A DNA stretch of 64,000 nt, taken from positions 62,001-126,000 of the forward strand of contig JAEUTO010000013.1 in NCBI GenBank assembly GCA_016787785.1, written 5' to 3'. Positions 8,324-19,775 of this stretch are shown here, piece by piece. Positions within the stretch are counted from its first letter, which is position 1. Each line of letters starts with the position of its first letter. A program made the position numbers and the translations under genes. Below the pieces are notes generated by a model. It was not told the origin of the DNA. It did no database searches and saw only the letters and a program-made list of their open reading frames with translations. The stretch comes from Bacteroidia bacterium (lineage in GTDB: Bacteria; Bacteroidota; Bacteroidia; B-17B0; Aurantibacillaceae).

Positions 8324-8688
8324 AATTTTTATTTTTTATTATTTCAATCTAATTAGTTAAATGAAAGAATCATGCCAACAAAAAAAAGTCAGTAACAGTG
8401 CTTTCTTTAATTTAAATCATCTGAAATAAGGAGGAAATTCCCCGAAACGTTATAACCAAAATAATGTAGAAAATTTCTCATTATCTCTAAAAGAACCTTA
8501 CACAAAAATTACGCCACAAATTTGTGTGTAATATATTCTACAATTTTTGTGTGAAGGCCTTTTTTTATTGGCTTTTATTTGGGTAATAAAATATCTTTTT
8601 CGTCCTTTATTTTTAGAATAAAAAATTGTTGATTTTAAGCAATTAGTTGGCTATTCAAAAAAAAATAAAACATCTCTAATTTAAAACT
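8324..8688. promoter_or_regulatory. Divergent intergenic region with nested inverted repeats
   Basis: 365 nt between divergent genes, with no supported ORF. At 8515-8526 is the perfect 12-bp palindrome CACAAATTTGTG. It is flanked by a second pair, CACAAAAATT (8501-8510) and AATTTTTGTG (8542-8551), which are exact reverse complements. The repeated CACAAA/TTTGTG half-site suggests an operator or structured leader for the poly-HAMP kinase gene 138 nt downstream. No reliable -7/-33 promoter could be fixed. Confidence 0.4.
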
Positions 8689-11600
8689 ATGAGCAGCAAA
8701 AAAGAAAAAGTAGTAAAGCCATCTAATGGCAAATCTGCTAACAGAAATGATTCGGCAAATGGGAATGGTTATCATGAAAAAGACGTTATGGTTTTAGAGA
8801 AATCAAAAGTTTTAAAAAACAAATCTAATATAACAACGCATCAAATAGATCCAATAGATCAGCTTTCAGGCAGTCTTGATAAAAAAGAATTATTAAGAGT
8901 TTTAACTGAAGTAAAGAACGGAAATTTTACGGCCCGTATGCCGATAGATCATGTTGGTTTAAGCGGAAAGATCTGTGATACACTAAATGATATAATTGGA
9001 TTGAACGAAAAAATGATGTTGGAATTTACCAAAGCAGGTAACACTATTGGTAAACAAGGTAAATTAACACAGCGCATAGAAGTGCCCGTAGCGCGTGGCT
9101 CATGGCATACAGGTATTGATTCATTGAATACACTTATTTCCGATCTTGTGCATCCTACTATTGAGATCGCTCACGTAATTAGCTCGGTGGCAAAAGGAAA
9201 TCTATCACAACAGATGTCAGAAAAAATTGGTGACCATGCATTGCAGGGTGAGTTTGCCCGTATTGCTAAAGAGGTAAACGACATGGTGAAGCAGCTAAAT
9301 CTCTTCTCAATGGAGGTTACTCGTGTGGCCCGTGAGGTAGGTTCTGAAGGGAAATTAGGGGGGCAGGCAAAAGTAAAAGGTGTTGCCGGTGTGTGGAAAG
9401 ATCTTACCGACTCGGTAAATCAAATGGGTTCTAACTTAACAGCACAGGTGCGTAACATTGCAGAGGTTACAACGGCGGTAGCTAAAGGTGATCTATCTAA
9501 AAAAATCACTGTTGACGTTAAAGGAGAAATTCTTGAATTAAAAAATACTATCAATACGATGGTGGATCAATTGAACTCGTTCTCTTCTGAAGTAACGCGT
9601 GTGGCTCTTGAAGTAGGAACAGAAGGTAAATTGGGCGGACAAGCACAAGTAAAAGGGGTTGCAGGAACATGGAAAGATCTTACCGACTCTGTAAATCAAA
9701 TGGGTTCCAACTTAACAGCACAAGTACGTAACATTGCAGAGGTAACAACCGCAGTTGCGAAAGGCGACTTATCACGTAAAATTACGGTTGATGTAAAAGG
9801 AGAGATCTTAGAATTAAAAAATACAATTAATACGATGGTGGATCAGCTGAACTCGTTTGGCTCAGAGGTAACGCGCGTTGCCCGTGAGGTTGGTAGCGAA
9901 GGAAAATTAGGCGGGCAAGCAACCGTTGAGGGTGTTGGTGGCGTGTGGAAAGATCTTACTGACTCGGTGAATCAAATGGGATCTAATTTAACGGGCCAGG
10001 TGAGAAATATCGCAGAGGTAACTACTGCAGTTGCTAAAGGTGACTTAAGCCGTAAAATTACAGTTGATGTAAAAGGGGAAATATTAGAATTAAAAAACAC
10101 CATCAATACGATGGTGGATCAGTTAAATTCATTCGCTTCTGAAGTAACGCGTGTGGCCCGTGAGGTAGGAAGCGAAGGGAAATTAGGTGGCCAAGCAACA
10201 GTAAAAGGTGTTGGTGGCGTTTGGAAAGACCTTACCGATTCTGTAAATCAGATGGGTTCTAACCTCACAGCGCAAGTACGTAACATTGCAGAGGTTACAA
10301 CGGCCGTTGCACGTGGTGATTTATCGCGTAAAATTACTGTTGATGTAAAAGGTGAAATTTTAGAGTTGAAAAAAACTATCAATACGATGGTGGATCAATT
10401 AAATTCATTTGCTTCTGAAGTAACGCGTGTAGCACTCGAAGTAGGAACGGAAGGTAAATTAGGCGGTCAGGCAAAAGTAACCGGTGTGGGTGGAACATGG
10501 AAAGATCTTACCGACTCGGTAAATCAGATGGGCTCTAACTTAACGTCACAGGTGCGTAACATTGCAGAGGTTACAACTGCGGTTGCCAATGGTGACTTGT
10601 CTCGCAAAATTACCGTTGACGTTAAAGGAGAGATCTTAGAATTAAAAAATACAATTAACACGATGGTGGATCAGCTGAACTCTTTTGGTTCAGAGGTAAC
10701 ACGTGTAGCGCGAGAAGTTGGATCAGAAGGTAAATTAGGCGGACAAGCAACAGTTGAAGGTGTTGGTGGTGTGTGGAAAGACCTGACTGACTCTGTAAAT
10801 CAAATGGCATCCAACTTAACAGGTCAGGTGCGCAACATTGCAGAGGTAACAACAGCGGTGGCCAAAGGTGACTTAAGTCGTAAAATTACGGTTGATGTTA
10901 AAGGAGAGATCTTAGAATTAAAAAATACAATCAACACGATGGTGGATCAGCTGAACTCTTTTGGCTCAGAGGTAACACGTGTTGCGAGGGAAGTTGGATC
11001 GGAAGGAAAATTAGGCGGACAAGCAGATGTGCCGGGTGTTGGTGGAACCTGGAAGGATCTTACCGATTCGGTGAATAAAATGGCCTCTAACTTAACATCA
11101 CAGGTACGTAATATTGCAGAGGTAACAACGGCGGTTGCTAATGGTGACTTAAGTCGTAAAATTGGTGTGGATGTTAAAGGTGAGATCTTAGAATTAAAAA
11201 ATACGATCAATACAATGGTGGATCAGTTGCGCGGCTTCGCATCTGAAGTAACACGGGTAGCGCGTGAAGTGGGTACGGAAGGAAAATTAGGAGGGCAGGC
11301 TAACGTACCCGGTGTTGCCGGAACCTGGAAAGATCTTACCGATTCGGTAAATCAGATGGCTGGAAACTTAACATCACAGGTACGTAACATTGCCGAAGTG
11401 GCTATTGCTGTTGCAAACGGTGATATGTCTAAAAAAATTACGGTTGACGTACGTGGAGAGATCTTACAATTAAAAGAAACATTAAATACCATGGTAGATC
11501 AGTTGCGTGCCTTTGCTTCTGAAGTAACGCGCGTAGCAAGGGAAGTTGGTACAGATGGCAAACTGGGTGGACAAGCCTTTGTGCCCGGCGTTGCCGGAAC

Positions 11601-14600
11601 ATGGAAAGATCTTACCGACTCCGTAAATCAAATGACATCTAATCTTACCGCTCAAGTGCGCAACATTGCAGAGGTAACAAAAGCGGTAGCATCAGGTAAC
11701 TTATCCAAAACGGTTGCAATTGATGTGAAAGGAGAAATTCTTGATCTTAAAAACACCATCAATACAATGGTGGAGCAATTAAATTCATTCGCCTTTGAGG
11801 TAACAAGGGTAGCAAGAGAAGTGGGAACAGAGGGGAAACTGGGCGGACAAGCAGAAGTAAAAGGTGTTGCGGGAACATGGAAAGATCTTACCGACTCGGT
11901 GAATATGATGGGTTCTAACTTAACATCACAGGTACGTGGTATTGCGAAAGTTGTAACATCTGTTGCTACAGGTAACTTACGCCAGAAATTATCTATTGAT
12001 GCAAAAGGTGAAGTAGCGCAGCTAACGGAAACCATCAACGAGATGATTGATACATTAGCGGTATTTGCCGATCAGGTAACTAACGTTGCCCGCGAAGTTG
12101 GTGTTGAAGGCCGCTTGGGCGGACAAGCATCAGTGCCGGGGGCTTCAGGTATCTGGAAAAATCTAACTGAGAATGTAAACCAATTAGCAGAAAATTTAAC
12201 CACACAGGTACGTTCAATTTCTGAAGTTGCATCTGCAGTTACAAAAGGTGATTTAACACGTAACATTCGTGTCGACGCAAAAGGTGAAGTAGAAGCGTTA
12301 AAAGATACGATCAATCAGATGATCGCCAACTTGCGTGAAACAACTTTACGTAACCAGGAACAAGATTGGCTAAAATCAAATCTTGCTAAATTCACGCAAA
12401 TGTTGCAAGGTCAAAAAGATCTTAATACAGTAACACAACGTATTCTTTCAGAATTAGCACAAGTTGTAAACGCACACTATGGCGCCTTTTATATTTTAAA
12501 AGGTGATGAAGAATCGCAAAGCGCAAAATTAAAATTATTTGCTTCTTACGCATACAAGCCAACTAAAAGTATCCCAACAGAATTTTCAATTGGAGAAGGT
12601 TTAGTAGGGCAATGCGCTTTTGAAAAAGAAAGAATCTTATTAAATAATGTTCCGGGCGACTATATAAAAATCAATTCGTCGCTAGGAAAAACAAAACCTC
12701 TTAACCTAATTATTTTACCGGTACTATTTGAAAACAATGTAAAAGCTGTTATCGAATTAGCGTCGTTAGATACATTTAGTGTAACTCACTTAGATTTCTT
12801 AAGTCAGTTAACAGAGTCGATAGGTATCGTATTAAATACAATTGAAACTAACTCACGAACCGAAGAATTATTAGCACAATCTCAATCATTAGCCGGTGAA
12901 TTAAAAATTCAACAAGAAGAGTTACGCAGAACAAATGATGAGTTACAGGATAAAGCATTATTACTCGTAAAACAAAAAGACGAGGTAGAAGCTAAAAATA
13001 AAGAAGTAGAGGAAGCCCGTCGTTCGCTAGAAGAAAAAGCCGAGCAATTAACACTTACTTCAAAATACAAATCAGAGTTCCTGGCAAATATGTCGCACGA
13101 GCTGCGCACACCGCTAAACTCGTTATTAATTCTTGCACAACAGTTATACGAAAACGCGGAAGGAAATTTAAATGACAAACAGGTGCGTTATGCGAAAACG
13201 ATTCACTCTTGCGGTGATGATTTGATCCAATTAATTAATGATATCCTCGATCTATCAAAAATCGAATCGGGATTTATTTCGGCAAACTTCTCAACGGTTC
13301 GTTTTACAGAAATTGCTTCGTTTGTGGAAACAACCTTCAAACCAATTTCAGAAGCAAAGCAGCTAAAATTCTCTATCGAAACAGAAAGTACACTTCCAGA
13401 TCTAATGGAAACCGATCTTCAACGTTTGAACCAGATCTTAAAAAATTTATTATCCAACTCATTTAAATTTACCGAGAAAGGCGAAGTTAAATTACGTATA
13501 ACCGAAGGCAAAGGTTGGAAACAAGGTATGATGGCCAGTCTCGATAATGCTAAAAAAGTTGTAGCCTTCTCTATTATTGATACTGGCATTGGTATTCCAC
13601 AAGAAAAACAAAATATCATTTTCGAAGCCTTCCAACAAGCTGAAGGTTCTACATCGCGTAAATATGGTGGAACGGGTTTAGGTTTATCTATTAGCCGTGG
13701 TTTAGCAGAGCTATTAGGCGGAACCATTGAATTAGAAAGTTTACCCGGTAGAGGAAGTACGTTTACATTGTATCTTCCGGTGGAGAACATTCAGGGTCAT
13801 GTAAGCATTGAAACGTCGGCAAATCCAGCTTACAAACAACTTCAGTTAGCTGATGAAAATCAAAACCTTGATAAACTGCTAAGCTCATTGAACATCGCAA
13901 CCGAGGATTCTAAGAAACTGAACATCGTAAGTGAAATGATAAATGAGACAGGTGATGACCGAAATAATATTCAACCAAGTGATAAAGTTATTCTTATTGT
14001 TGAAGATGATCTTCGTTTTGGAAAGATCCTTATCGAAAAAGCGCATGCAAATGGCATGAAAGCAATTGTGGCAATAAGTTATATTGAAGTGTTTGATTTT
14101 ATTAATCGCTTTATGCCAATTGCCATTACACTTGACGTGAAACTGCCTGATACCAGTGGTTGGAAAGTGCTTGACCTTTTGAGGAACGATCTGAGTTACA
14201 GGCATATTCCAATTCATTTAATATCAGGTGAAGAAAATAAAAACCTTGCATTAAAACGGGGTGCAAGAAGTTTCTTGTTAAAACCATTAGAGAACGAATC
14301 GTTAAATGAACTTTTTAAGGACATTATATCTTTTGGCGAAAACGACATTAAACATGTTTTGGTTGTGGAAGATAATGAGATAGATTCGTCACAGATCGCA
14401 AAAGTTTTACAAGGAGATAAAGTTGAAGTAACCATCGCCGGCACGGGAAAAAAAGCTATTAAATTAATTAGCAACAATGATTTTGATTGTATCATCCTTG
14501 ATTATACGTTGCCTGATATTTCCGGTCCCGAATTACTTTCAAAGGTTACTGAGGTAAAGAAAAAAATAACACCGGTAATTGTTTATTCAGCAAAGGATTT

Positions 14601-15150
14601 CACATCATCGGAAATTCAGAAAATAAATAATAACTCAAATACTATTGTTACAAAAGGCGTAAATTCGATAGAGTATCTATTGGAAGAAACAGTGCTACAC
14701 TTACACATCAACCATAAAGAGTTGGCGCCGGAAAAGAAAAAGATCATTGAGAATATACGGATGAAAGAAGACATCTTAACCGGAAAAAATATATTGGTTG
14801 TTGATGATGATGTTAGAAATCTTTTTGCTTTAACTACGGTATTCGAACGTTTAAATATTAATGCTATTACGGCCGAATCAGGGAAAGAGGCTATCAATAT
14901 CTTAAACGAAAATCCAAAAATTGATATGGTGCTAATGGATATTATGATGCCGGAAATGGACGGATATGAAACTACGCAGAAGATACGTAGAGAGCATAAA
15001 AATAGCACCTTGCCAATTATTGCGGTAACAGCCAAAGCGATGAAGGGAGATAGGCAAAAATGCATTGAAGCCGGAGCATCGGATTATATTACAAAACCTT
15101 TAAAAATTGATCAACTACTTTCATTAATGCGTATTTGGTTTTATAAATAA
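8689..15150 (+). CDS. Giant poly-HAMP hybrid histidine kinase (GAF, HisKA, HATPase, three REC)
   Basis: A 2153-residue protein without a signal peptide or membrane helix. Residues about 60-207 contain roughly three diverged HAMP units. Residues about 208-1219 contain 22 alternating HAMP half-modules of 46 residues (11 copies of a 92-residue pair: a [15 protein letters not shown] type and an [18 protein letters not shown] type). A GAF domain (about 1228-1395) and a coiled coil (1395-1455) follow. The kinase core has His1470 ([10 protein letters not shown]), N box around Asn1590, G1 DTGIGIP (1631-1637) and G2 GGTGLGL. Three receivers follow with acceptors Asp1816, Asp1938 and Asp2084. The domain plan resembles fungal Nik1-type osmosensing kinases, but with far more HAMP units. 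It likely senses an intracellular or osmotic signal. The REC-kinase 5 nt downstream is probably co-expressed. Confidence 0.93.
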   Translation: MSSKKEKVVKPSNGKSANRNDSANGNGYHEKDVMVLEKSKVLKNKSNITTHQIDPIDQLSGSLDKKELLRVLTEVKNGNFTARMPIDHVGLSGKICDTLNDIIGLNEKMMLEFTKAGNTIGKQGKLTQRIEVPVARGSWHTGIDSLNTLISDLVHPTIEIAHVISSVAKGNLSQQMSEKIGDHALQGEFARIAKEVNDMVKQLNLFSMEVTRVAREVGSEGKLGGQAKVKGVAGVWKDLTDSVNQMGSNLTAQVRNIAEVTTAVAKGDLSKKITVDVKGEILELKNTINTMVDQLNSFSSEVTRVALEVGTEGKLGGQAQVKGVAGTWKDLTDSVNQMGSNLTAQVRNIAEVTTAVAKGDLSRKITVDVKGEILELKNTINTMVDQLNSFGSEVTRVAREVGSEGKLGGQATVEGVGGVWKDLTDSVNQMGSNLTGQVRNIAEVTTAVAKGDLSRKITVDVKGEILELKNTINTMVDQLNSFASEVTRVAREVGSEGKLGGQATVKGVGGVWKDLTDSVNQMGSNLTAQVRNIAEVTTAVARGDLSRKITVDVKGEILELKKTINTMVDQLNSFASEVTRVALEVGTEGKLGGQAKVTGVGGTWKDLTDSVNQMGSNLTSQVRNIAEVTTAVANGDLSRKITVDVKGEILELKNTINTMVDQLNSFGSEVTRVAREVGSEGKLGGQATVEGVGGVWKDLTDSVNQMASNLTGQVRNIAEVTTAVAKGDLSRKITVDVKGEILELKNTINTMVDQLNSFGSEVTRVAREVGSEGKLGGQADVPGVGGTWKDLTDSVNKMASNLTSQVRNIAEVTTAVANGDLSRKIGVDVKGEILELKNTINTMVDQLRGFASEVTRVAREVGTEGKLGGQANVPGVAGTWKDLTDSVNQMAGNLTSQVRNIAEVAIAVANGDMSKKITVDVRGEILQLKETLNTMVDQLRAFASEVTRVAREVGTDGKLGGQAFVPGVAGTWKDLTDSVNQMTSNLTAQVRNIAEVTKAVASGNLSKTVAIDVKGEILDLKNTINTMVEQLNSFAFEVTRVAREVGTEGKLGGQAEVKGVAGTWKDLTDSVNMMGSNLTSQVRGIAKVVTSVATGNLRQKLSIDAKGEVAQLTETINEMIDTLAVFADQVTNVAREVGVEGRLGGQASVPGASGIWKNLTENVNQLAENLTTQVRSISEVASAVTKGDLTRNIRVDAKGEVEALKDTINQMIANLRETTLRNQEQDWLKSNLAKFTQMLQGQKDLNTVTQRILSELAQVVNAHYGAFYILKGDEESQSAKLKLFASYAYKPTKSIPTEFSIGEGLVGQCAFEKERILLNNVPGDYIKINSSLGKTKPLNLIILPVLFENNVKAVIELASLDTFSVTHLDFLSQLTESIGIVLNTIETNSRTEELLAQSQSLAGELKIQQEELRRTNDELQDKALLLVKQKDEVEAKNKEVEEARRSLEEKAEQLTLTSKYKSEFLANMSHELRTPLNSLLILAQQLYENAEGNLNDKQVRYAKTIHSCGDDLIQLINDILDLSKIESGFISANFSTVRFTEIASFVETTFKPISEAKQLKFSIETESTLPDLMETDLQRLNQILKNLLSNSFKFTEKGEVKLRITEGKGWKQGMMASLDNAKKVVAFSIIDTGIGIPQEKQNIIFEAFQQAEGSTSRKYGGTGLGLSISRGLAELLGGTIELESLPGRGSTFTLYLPVENIQGHVSIETSANPAYKQLQLADENQNLDKLLSSLNIATEDSKKLNIVSEMINETGDDRNNIQPSDKVILIVEDDLRFGKILIEKAHANGMKAIVAISYIEVFDFINRFMPIAITLDVKLPDTSGWKVLDLLRNDLSYRHIPIHLISGEENKNLALKRGARSFLLKPLENESLNELFKDIISFGENDIKHVLVVEDNEIDSSQIAKVLQGDKVEVTIAGTGKKAIKLISNNDFDCIILDYTLPDISGPELLSKVTEVKKKITPVIVYSAKDFTSSEIQKINNNSNTIVTKGVNSIEYLLEETVLHLHINHKELAPEKKKIIENIRMKEDILTGKNILVVDDDVRNLFALTTVFERLNINAITAESGKEAINILNENPKIDMVLMDIMMPEMDGYETTQKIRREHKNSTLPIIAVTAKAMKGDRQKCIEAGASDYITKPLKIDQLLSLMRIWFYK
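9310..12345 (+). repeat. In-frame 276-bp tandem repeat encoding the HAMP array
   Basis: The codon for Val of VRNIAEV recurs at 9448, 9724, 10000, 10276, 10552, 10828, 11104, 11380, 11656, 11932 and (as VRSISEV) 12208: exactly 276 nt each time, with no indel. Counting the half-unit before the first and the half-unit after the last gives 11 unit lengths (3036 bp). Units 1-7 are very similar; units 8-11 diverge progressively. Units 1/4, 2/5 and 3/6 share diagnostic residues, indicating an 828-bp higher-order period. Confidence 0.93.
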
Positions 15151-15155
15151 AAATT

Positions 15156-16409
15156 ATGTCTCCAAAAATATTATTAGTCGACGACCGTGAAGACAATTTA
15201 ATGTCTATTGAAGCGATCCTTGGCACAGATGGGTACCAGTTTGTTAAAGCAAATTCCGGAAGGCAGGCGCTAAAGATCTTATTGTCTGAATTTGATTTTG
15301 CGCTAATATTAATGGATGTTAAGATGCCCAATCTTAATGGCTTTGAAACCGCTGAGTTGATTTATGAACGCGAGAAATTGAAACACATTCCCATAATATT
15401 TATTACCGCAAATAATTTTGGCGATGAGAATATTTTTAAAGGTTACCGAAGCGGTGCAGTAGATTATATTTACAAACCAATTAACCCCGACCTTTTAAGA
15501 GCAAAGGTTGGTGTGTTTGTAGATCTCTATAAAAAAAATCACAAACTTTTATTGCAGGAGCAAACATTAAAATCCATCAATAAAAATTTGGAATTGGAGA
15601 TAAACGAAAGGAAAGCCTCAGAAGAAATGGTAAAAGATCTTAATCATAAATTACTGCAAAATATAGAACGCCTCGAGTCTGCCAATAAGGAACTAGACCG
15701 TTTTGCCTTTATGGCCTCTCATGATCTTCAGGAACCGCTGCGCAAGATCATTACATTTAGCGATCGCTTATCGTCAAAATATACCGGAAAGATCGATGAA
15801 GAAGCGGATATGTATATTAATCGAATACAAAGTGCTGCAGAAAGAATGAGAGTACTTATTAAAGACATTTTAGCATTGTCAAAGATCGTTGCCGATAAAA
15901 GTTCTTTTGTTGAAACAAATTTAAACACCATCTTACTTGAAGTGGTTGCTGAATTAGATAGTCGCATAAAAGAAAAAGGAGCGAAAATTTTAATTGAGAC
16001 ATTACCTTTATTAACCGTTAATCCAGGGTTAATGCACTCTTTATTCCATAATCTTATCAGCAATTCATTAAAATATTCGAAGAGCAATATACAGCCTATT
16101 ATTAGAATAAGTTCTGAAATAGGTGTTGAAAGGAATAAAGCTGAAAAAAATACCAGAGAAAAATATTGCAGAATACACGTAACAGATAATGGCATTGGTT
16201 TTGATCAAAAAGATTCTGAGAAGATATTCAGCATTTTTAAACGTCTCCATTTTAATGATGAATTTGAAGGAACGGGTATTGGGCTAGCCATATGCAAGAA
16301 AATAATTGAAGAGCACAATGGTTTTATTTCCGCTCGTAGCAAAATAGATGAAGGGTCTACGTTTATTGTTTCCTTACCACTAAGTAATAACTCTGTTTTG
16401 GCCAAATAA
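15156..16409 (+). CDS. REC-coiled coil-histidine kinase
   Basis: A 417-residue soluble protein. The N-terminal receiver (residues 4-120) has DD at 9-10, acceptor Asp54 in LMDVKMP, and Lys in YKPIN. A coiled coil (about 125-180) leads to a HisKA domain with His189 in MASHDLQEPLRKI, the phytochrome-like kinase subgroup. The ATPase domain has N box NLISNSLKYS, G1 DNGIGF and G2 GTGIGLAI. No output or membrane domain is present. It lies 5 nt after the poly-HAMP kinase and probably takes part in the same relay, with its receiver as a possible phosphate acceptor. Confidence 0.9.
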   Translation: MSPKILLVDDREDNLMSIEAILGTDGYQFVKANSGRQALKILLSEFDFALILMDVKMPNLNGFETAELIYEREKLKHIPIIFITANNFGDENIFKGYRSGAVDYIYKPINPDLLRAKVGVFVDLYKKNHKLLLQEQTLKSINKNLELEINERKASEEMVKDLNHKLLQNIERLESANKELDRFAFMASHDLQEPLRKIITFSDRLSSKYTGKIDEEADMYINRIQSAAERMRVLIKDILALSKIVADKSSFVETNLNTILLEVVAELDSRIKEKGAKILIETLPLLTVNPGLMHSLFHNLISNSLKYSKSNIQPIIRISSEIGVERNKAEKNTREKYCRIHVTDNGIGFDQKDSEKIFSIFKRLHFNDEFEGTGIGLAICKKIIEEHNGFISARSKIDEGSTFIVSLPLSNNSVLAK

Positions 16410-16416
16410 TCTCAAC

Positions 16417-16453
16417 GTAAAAGGCGTGTAGGTAAAACTTACACGCCTTTTAC
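16417..16453. terminator. Convergent-gene hairpin terminator
   Basis: A perfect 14-bp stem (16417-16430 with 16440-16453; core AAAGGCGTGTA) with a 9-nt loop, lying between the + strand kinase and the - strand OmpA gene. The T tracts are inside the stem ends, so it may serve both strands. Confidence 0.75.
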
Positions 16454-16472
16454 ATTTGCTATAACTTCGCTA

Positions 16473-17624
16473 TTATGATTTTTGCACTGTGTTTACCGAG
16501 TACAAATATACCTCCACACGTCTGTTTCGACGGCTTTTTGTTTTATCCACAACAGGGTTACTGCTCCCAAAGCCTTCTGTAATAAGATTACTTTCTTTCA
16601 CACCTTTGCTTACTAAATATTTTTTTACTGCCGACGCCCTGCTAACTGATAAGGGATCGTTGATGGCGTCAGTTCCAGTTTGATCGGTGTAACCTGCCAC
16701 AAAATAAGTCATCTCAGGATGTTTCACCATCCATGAAGCTACTTCATCCAATTCATTATAATATTTCGGATCTATTATATTACTGGCTAATTCGAAGCGC
16801 AGATCCATTAATTCAACGTAGTCAACTCCTAATACTATTGCGTCCAGATCTGGCTTTGCAATGTATGGGGTAACAGCTGCATCAGCTACATAATAATAAG
16901 CTTTTCGCGAATCATTTTGTAACGGGTTCACGCAATTTTGTACCTGGAAATTCTCGCCATCCTTAAAACAACCAATGGTAATAAATTTTTCGCCACCTGT
17001 TGCAATATATGCACCGTACATAGTTACCCAATCTGTTGAATTGGAAATTATCCTATGCGAAATAAATTGTGGTTTTTGATTTATAAAAGAATTAGACGTT
17101 TGCTCTATCTTGTTTGTTGTTAATAATGCGCCTAAACACGAAACTGCTCGCCCACTCTTCTCTGCCAAACTAACTTTAAATGAAACCTGGTAAACTTTAC
17201 CTGCAACTAATGGTTCGGCTAATTCACCTTGTAAATATTCTGTGTAGCGTTTATATCCATCTTTTAAATGCAATATTGCGTTATTTGAACTATCTGTGCT
17301 ATTATTACTTCCATCGTCATAATAAGCTATAATGCCGGCATAATTTTGTCCACTTCCTGTTGCAGGTTGATACCCCATATAATTTTCCGGTATGGCGTTT
17401 GCCTTGTGCCATTTAGATGATTTGGTCTTGTCAAAAAGATCTACCGTGCCGCCATTTGCATTACTCCAGGTTTCTGTTTTAATTATTTGTCCATAACCTG
17501 TTGGAATACATTTAGCATCCATACCACCATTAGTTACAAGGTTTTGTGAAAAACTCTGACTTAAACCGACGATAAGAATTGCCAAAGTGCTTAATGTTTT
17601 TTTTGTATTATTTACTGCTTCCAT
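16473..17624 (-). CDS. OmpA family outer-membrane protein
   Basis: 383 residues. An N-terminal signal peptide ends near SQSFSQ (residues 21-26). Residues about 30-235 form a beta-rich, carbohydrate-binding-module-like domain (LVTNGGMD at its start). The OmpA_C peptidoglycan-binding domain fills about residues 270-375, with FVAGYTDQTG, LSVSRASAVKKYL and SRRNRRVEVYL as family landmarks, including the Asp and Arg that normally contact diaminopimelate. It probably anchors the envelope to peptidoglycan. It is 63 nt downstream of a second OmpA-domain gene on the same strand and may be its co-operonic partner. Confidence 0.82.
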   Translation of the reverse strand: MEAVNNTKKTLSTLAILIVGLSQSFSQNLVTNGGMDAKCIPTGYGQIIKTETWSNANGGTVDLFDKTKSSKWHKANAIPENYMGYQPATGSGQNYAGIIAYYDDGSNNSTDSSNNAILHLKDGYKRYTEYLQGELAEPLVAGKVYQVSFKVSLAEKSGRAVSCLGALLTTNKIEQTSNSFINQKPQFISHRIISNSTDWVTMYGAYIATGGEKFITIGCFKDGENFQVQNCVNPLQNDSRKAYYYVADAAVTPYIAKPDLDAIVLGVDYVELMDLRFELASNIIDPKYYNELDEVASWMVKHPEMTYFVAGYTDQTGTDAINDPLSVSRASAVKKYLVSKGVKESNLITEGFGSSNPVVDKTKSRRNRRVEVYLYSVNTVQKS

Positions 17625-17687
17625 AATTTCTGTTCTATTTAGTTTTTAAGCTTTTGCTTAATCTATATGTAAAACTTGTACCAGTTG

Positions 17688-19775
17688 TTAATTTTTAGAA
17701 ACATTGGTTATTAATTTATTATTACCCGAAACTTTAAATTCAACCTTGCGGTTCTCCTGGTGCTGTTCTTCGCTGCATACAACATTATCAGTACATCCAT
17801 TAATTATCATCGATTCCCCATATCCCACCGTGGCAGTTATTCTACGTTTTGAGATACCGTTCTCAATAAGATATTGTTTTACCGAATTTGCGCGTTTAAG
17901 AGATAGCTTCTTGTTATATACTTCAGCTCCTCTTGAATCTGCAAAACCATTAATTACCAAAGTAAGGTCGTAATGGCTTTTTAACACACTTATATTCTGA
18001 TCGAGCATTTTTTTAGCTTCATCCCGTAAGGTCGATTCGTTATAATTAAAATAACCGGGTGTTCTGTTCCAACCTAAAAGTCCTAATTGTTCGTTACTTA
18101 ATTCTCCAACAGCAGCTGTGTTACTGGTTTTTACTTGTTTAGGTTCATCCGTTTTTATTTCTTTTACAGGCGCTGCATTACTGGCAAGAATGGTTTGTCC
18201 CACTATCAATTCCTTCTCAGTACACATGGCTACTAATGTTGGACAGGTGTCGCAATACAGTACCACTTTAGCAAACACTTTATAAGTGTTGGCGCCAGCA
18301 AAAGCGTATGAAATGGCATCTGTAGTTTGAGGCAATAACTCATCGTTCACTTTCCAACTAACAGATCTTACATTATTTTTATATTGCTCTGGAATAGTTA
18401 AAGCAAAGTTGTATGACAGTTCGCTTCCCGGATCGGGTGTTGAATTAATTACGAACATAGGTTCTATTACCTTACACTTAGGAACCTCTTTAGAAACATA
18501 ATGTACGTGATAAATATCCATATCTCCGTAACCTCCGGCCTTGCTAGAAGAATAAAAACCTTTTGAACTATTTGGATTAAGAGCAAAATAAATATCATCG
18601 CCAGGTGTATTAATTGGTTGACCTAAATTTTCAGGCGGCGTCCATTCACCATTTTCGTAATGCGTCTTATAAACATCATACCCACCATAACCGGGAAGAC
18701 CGTTAGATGCAAAGAATAAAGTACCGTCTGCTGTTAAGAATGGCGCGTCCTCGTTATAATCAGTATTAATAAAGTATGGCAACAATTGAGGATCAGACCA
18801 ATTACCGTTTTCATTTTTGATAGATTTGTAAATGTCTGTTCCACCTCTACCCTTTTCAGATTCGCTGGTAAACAATAACATCTTTCCATCATTTGAAACA
18901 AAAGCGTGACCCTGCAGGTGAGAAAAATTAATTGTGTTTGATAATTTATGTTCGCCTTTTGTTGAGTCGTTTATATTTGCTTCATATAGCTTTCCGCCCC
19001 TAAATATATATAATGTTTTACCATCAGCAGATGCAGATACTACAGATTCTCCGCCCTTTCTAAAATGCGAATCTTTTCCGAGGTCAGGAATGGTAAATCT
19101 TCTAGGTGTAGAAAAAACACCGTTACTGTAGCTTGATGTGTACATGCTTTCAAAATAACGTCGATCTAACCCATTCTTCTTTTCATTTTTAGTATCTTTT
19201 CTTTTCGATGTGAAGATCAGTTCTCCATGTGTATAAACAGGCCCGTACTCTGGCATATCTGTATTAATTACAGATCCAACATTTTTTGTTGACTGATACT
19301 CTGCCGAATTAACTTCCGGATGATCTAACGCATATTTACAATCGGCGATACGTTTTGCTAAAAAAATATCATAATCAGGATTGTCTTCGTTATTTTCATT
19401 TATTGATTTCCCATAAAAATATAATGCGCGAGGATAATTCCCGATATAGTGATAACTTTTCCCCAGGTCGTTCGTAATTTTCATCGAAGTTTTATCGGGG
19501 CTCTTCTTTAATGCTTTTTCTAAGTAAGGAATTGCCTTATCATATTTTCCTATATATTCTGACAGCACAACACCTTTTCCTGCATTCGCGTGAAAATTGT
19601 TGCTATCCTTCGTCAGTATCTGGTCGTAGTAAGATAATGCTTTGTCGTAATCGTACACCTCTACTGCGCTGCTGGCCTTACGCATCAATTTTTTTTCTTC
19701 AGAGCACGACACTATTATTAGTGCAGATAGTGCAATTGGTATTAGTAATATTTTTTTCATCATTTCATTTTTCAT
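17688..19775 (-). CDS. TPR-PD40-OmpA lipoprotein (PorE-like architecture)
   Basis: 695 residues from ATG 19775. That start gives a proper lipoprotein signal (SALIIVSC, Cys24), while the longer in-frame extension to 19940 has no signal. TPR repeats cover about residues 30-165. A PD40/WD40-like beta-propeller follows (about 190-450; repeated GKTLYIFRGG, GKMLLFTSES, DGTLFFASNG blades). Next is a PKD-like segment, then an OmpA_C domain at the C-terminus (LVINGFADSRG, LSLKRANSVKQYL, NRKVEFKV). The same domain order, apart from a missing carboxypeptidase-regulatory domain, is known from PorE of the type IX secretion system. Many Bacteroidota encode several such paralogues, so an individual role is not assigned. 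Confidence 0.82.
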   Translation of the reverse strand: MKNEMMKKILLIPIALSALIIVSCSEEKKLMRKASSAVEVYDYDKALSYYDQILTKDSNNFHANAGKGVVLSEYIGKYDKAIPYLEKALKKSPDKTSMKITNDLGKSYHYIGNYPRALYFYGKSINENNEDNPDYDIFLAKRIADCKYALDHPEVNSAEYQSTKNVGSVINTDMPEYGPVYTHGELIFTSKRKDTKNEKKNGLDRRYFESMYTSSYSNGVFSTPRRFTIPDLGKDSHFRKGGESVVSASADGKTLYIFRGGKLYEANINDSTKGEHKLSNTINFSHLQGHAFVSNDGKMLLFTSESEKGRGGTDIYKSIKNENGNWSDPQLLPYFINTDYNEDAPFLTADGTLFFASNGLPGYGGYDVYKTHYENGEWTPPENLGQPINTPGDDIYFALNPNSSKGFYSSSKAGGYGDMDIYHVHYVSKEVPKCKVIEPMFVINSTPDPGSELSYNFALTIPEQYKNNVRSVSWKVNDELLPQTTDAISYAFAGANTYKVFAKVVLYCDTCPTLVAMCTEKELIVGQTILASNAAPVKEIKTDEPKQVKTSNTAAVGELSNEQLGLLGWNRTPGYFNYNESTLRDEAKKMLDQNISVLKSHYDLTLVINGFADSRGAEVYNKKLSLKRANSVKQYLIENGISKRRITATVGYGESMIINGCTDNVVCSEEQHQENRKVEFKVSGNNKLITNVSKN

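Noticed and set aside
10947-12314. Several - strand open frames across the HAMP repeat region
   Set aside because: They recur with the same 276-bp periodicity as the repeat and are antisense shadows of its codon pattern; none has a start context or recognisable protein.
9310-12345. CRISPR-like or mobile repeat interpretation of the tandem array
   Set aside because: The unit is long, spacer-free, in frame and encodes HAMP sequence throughout.
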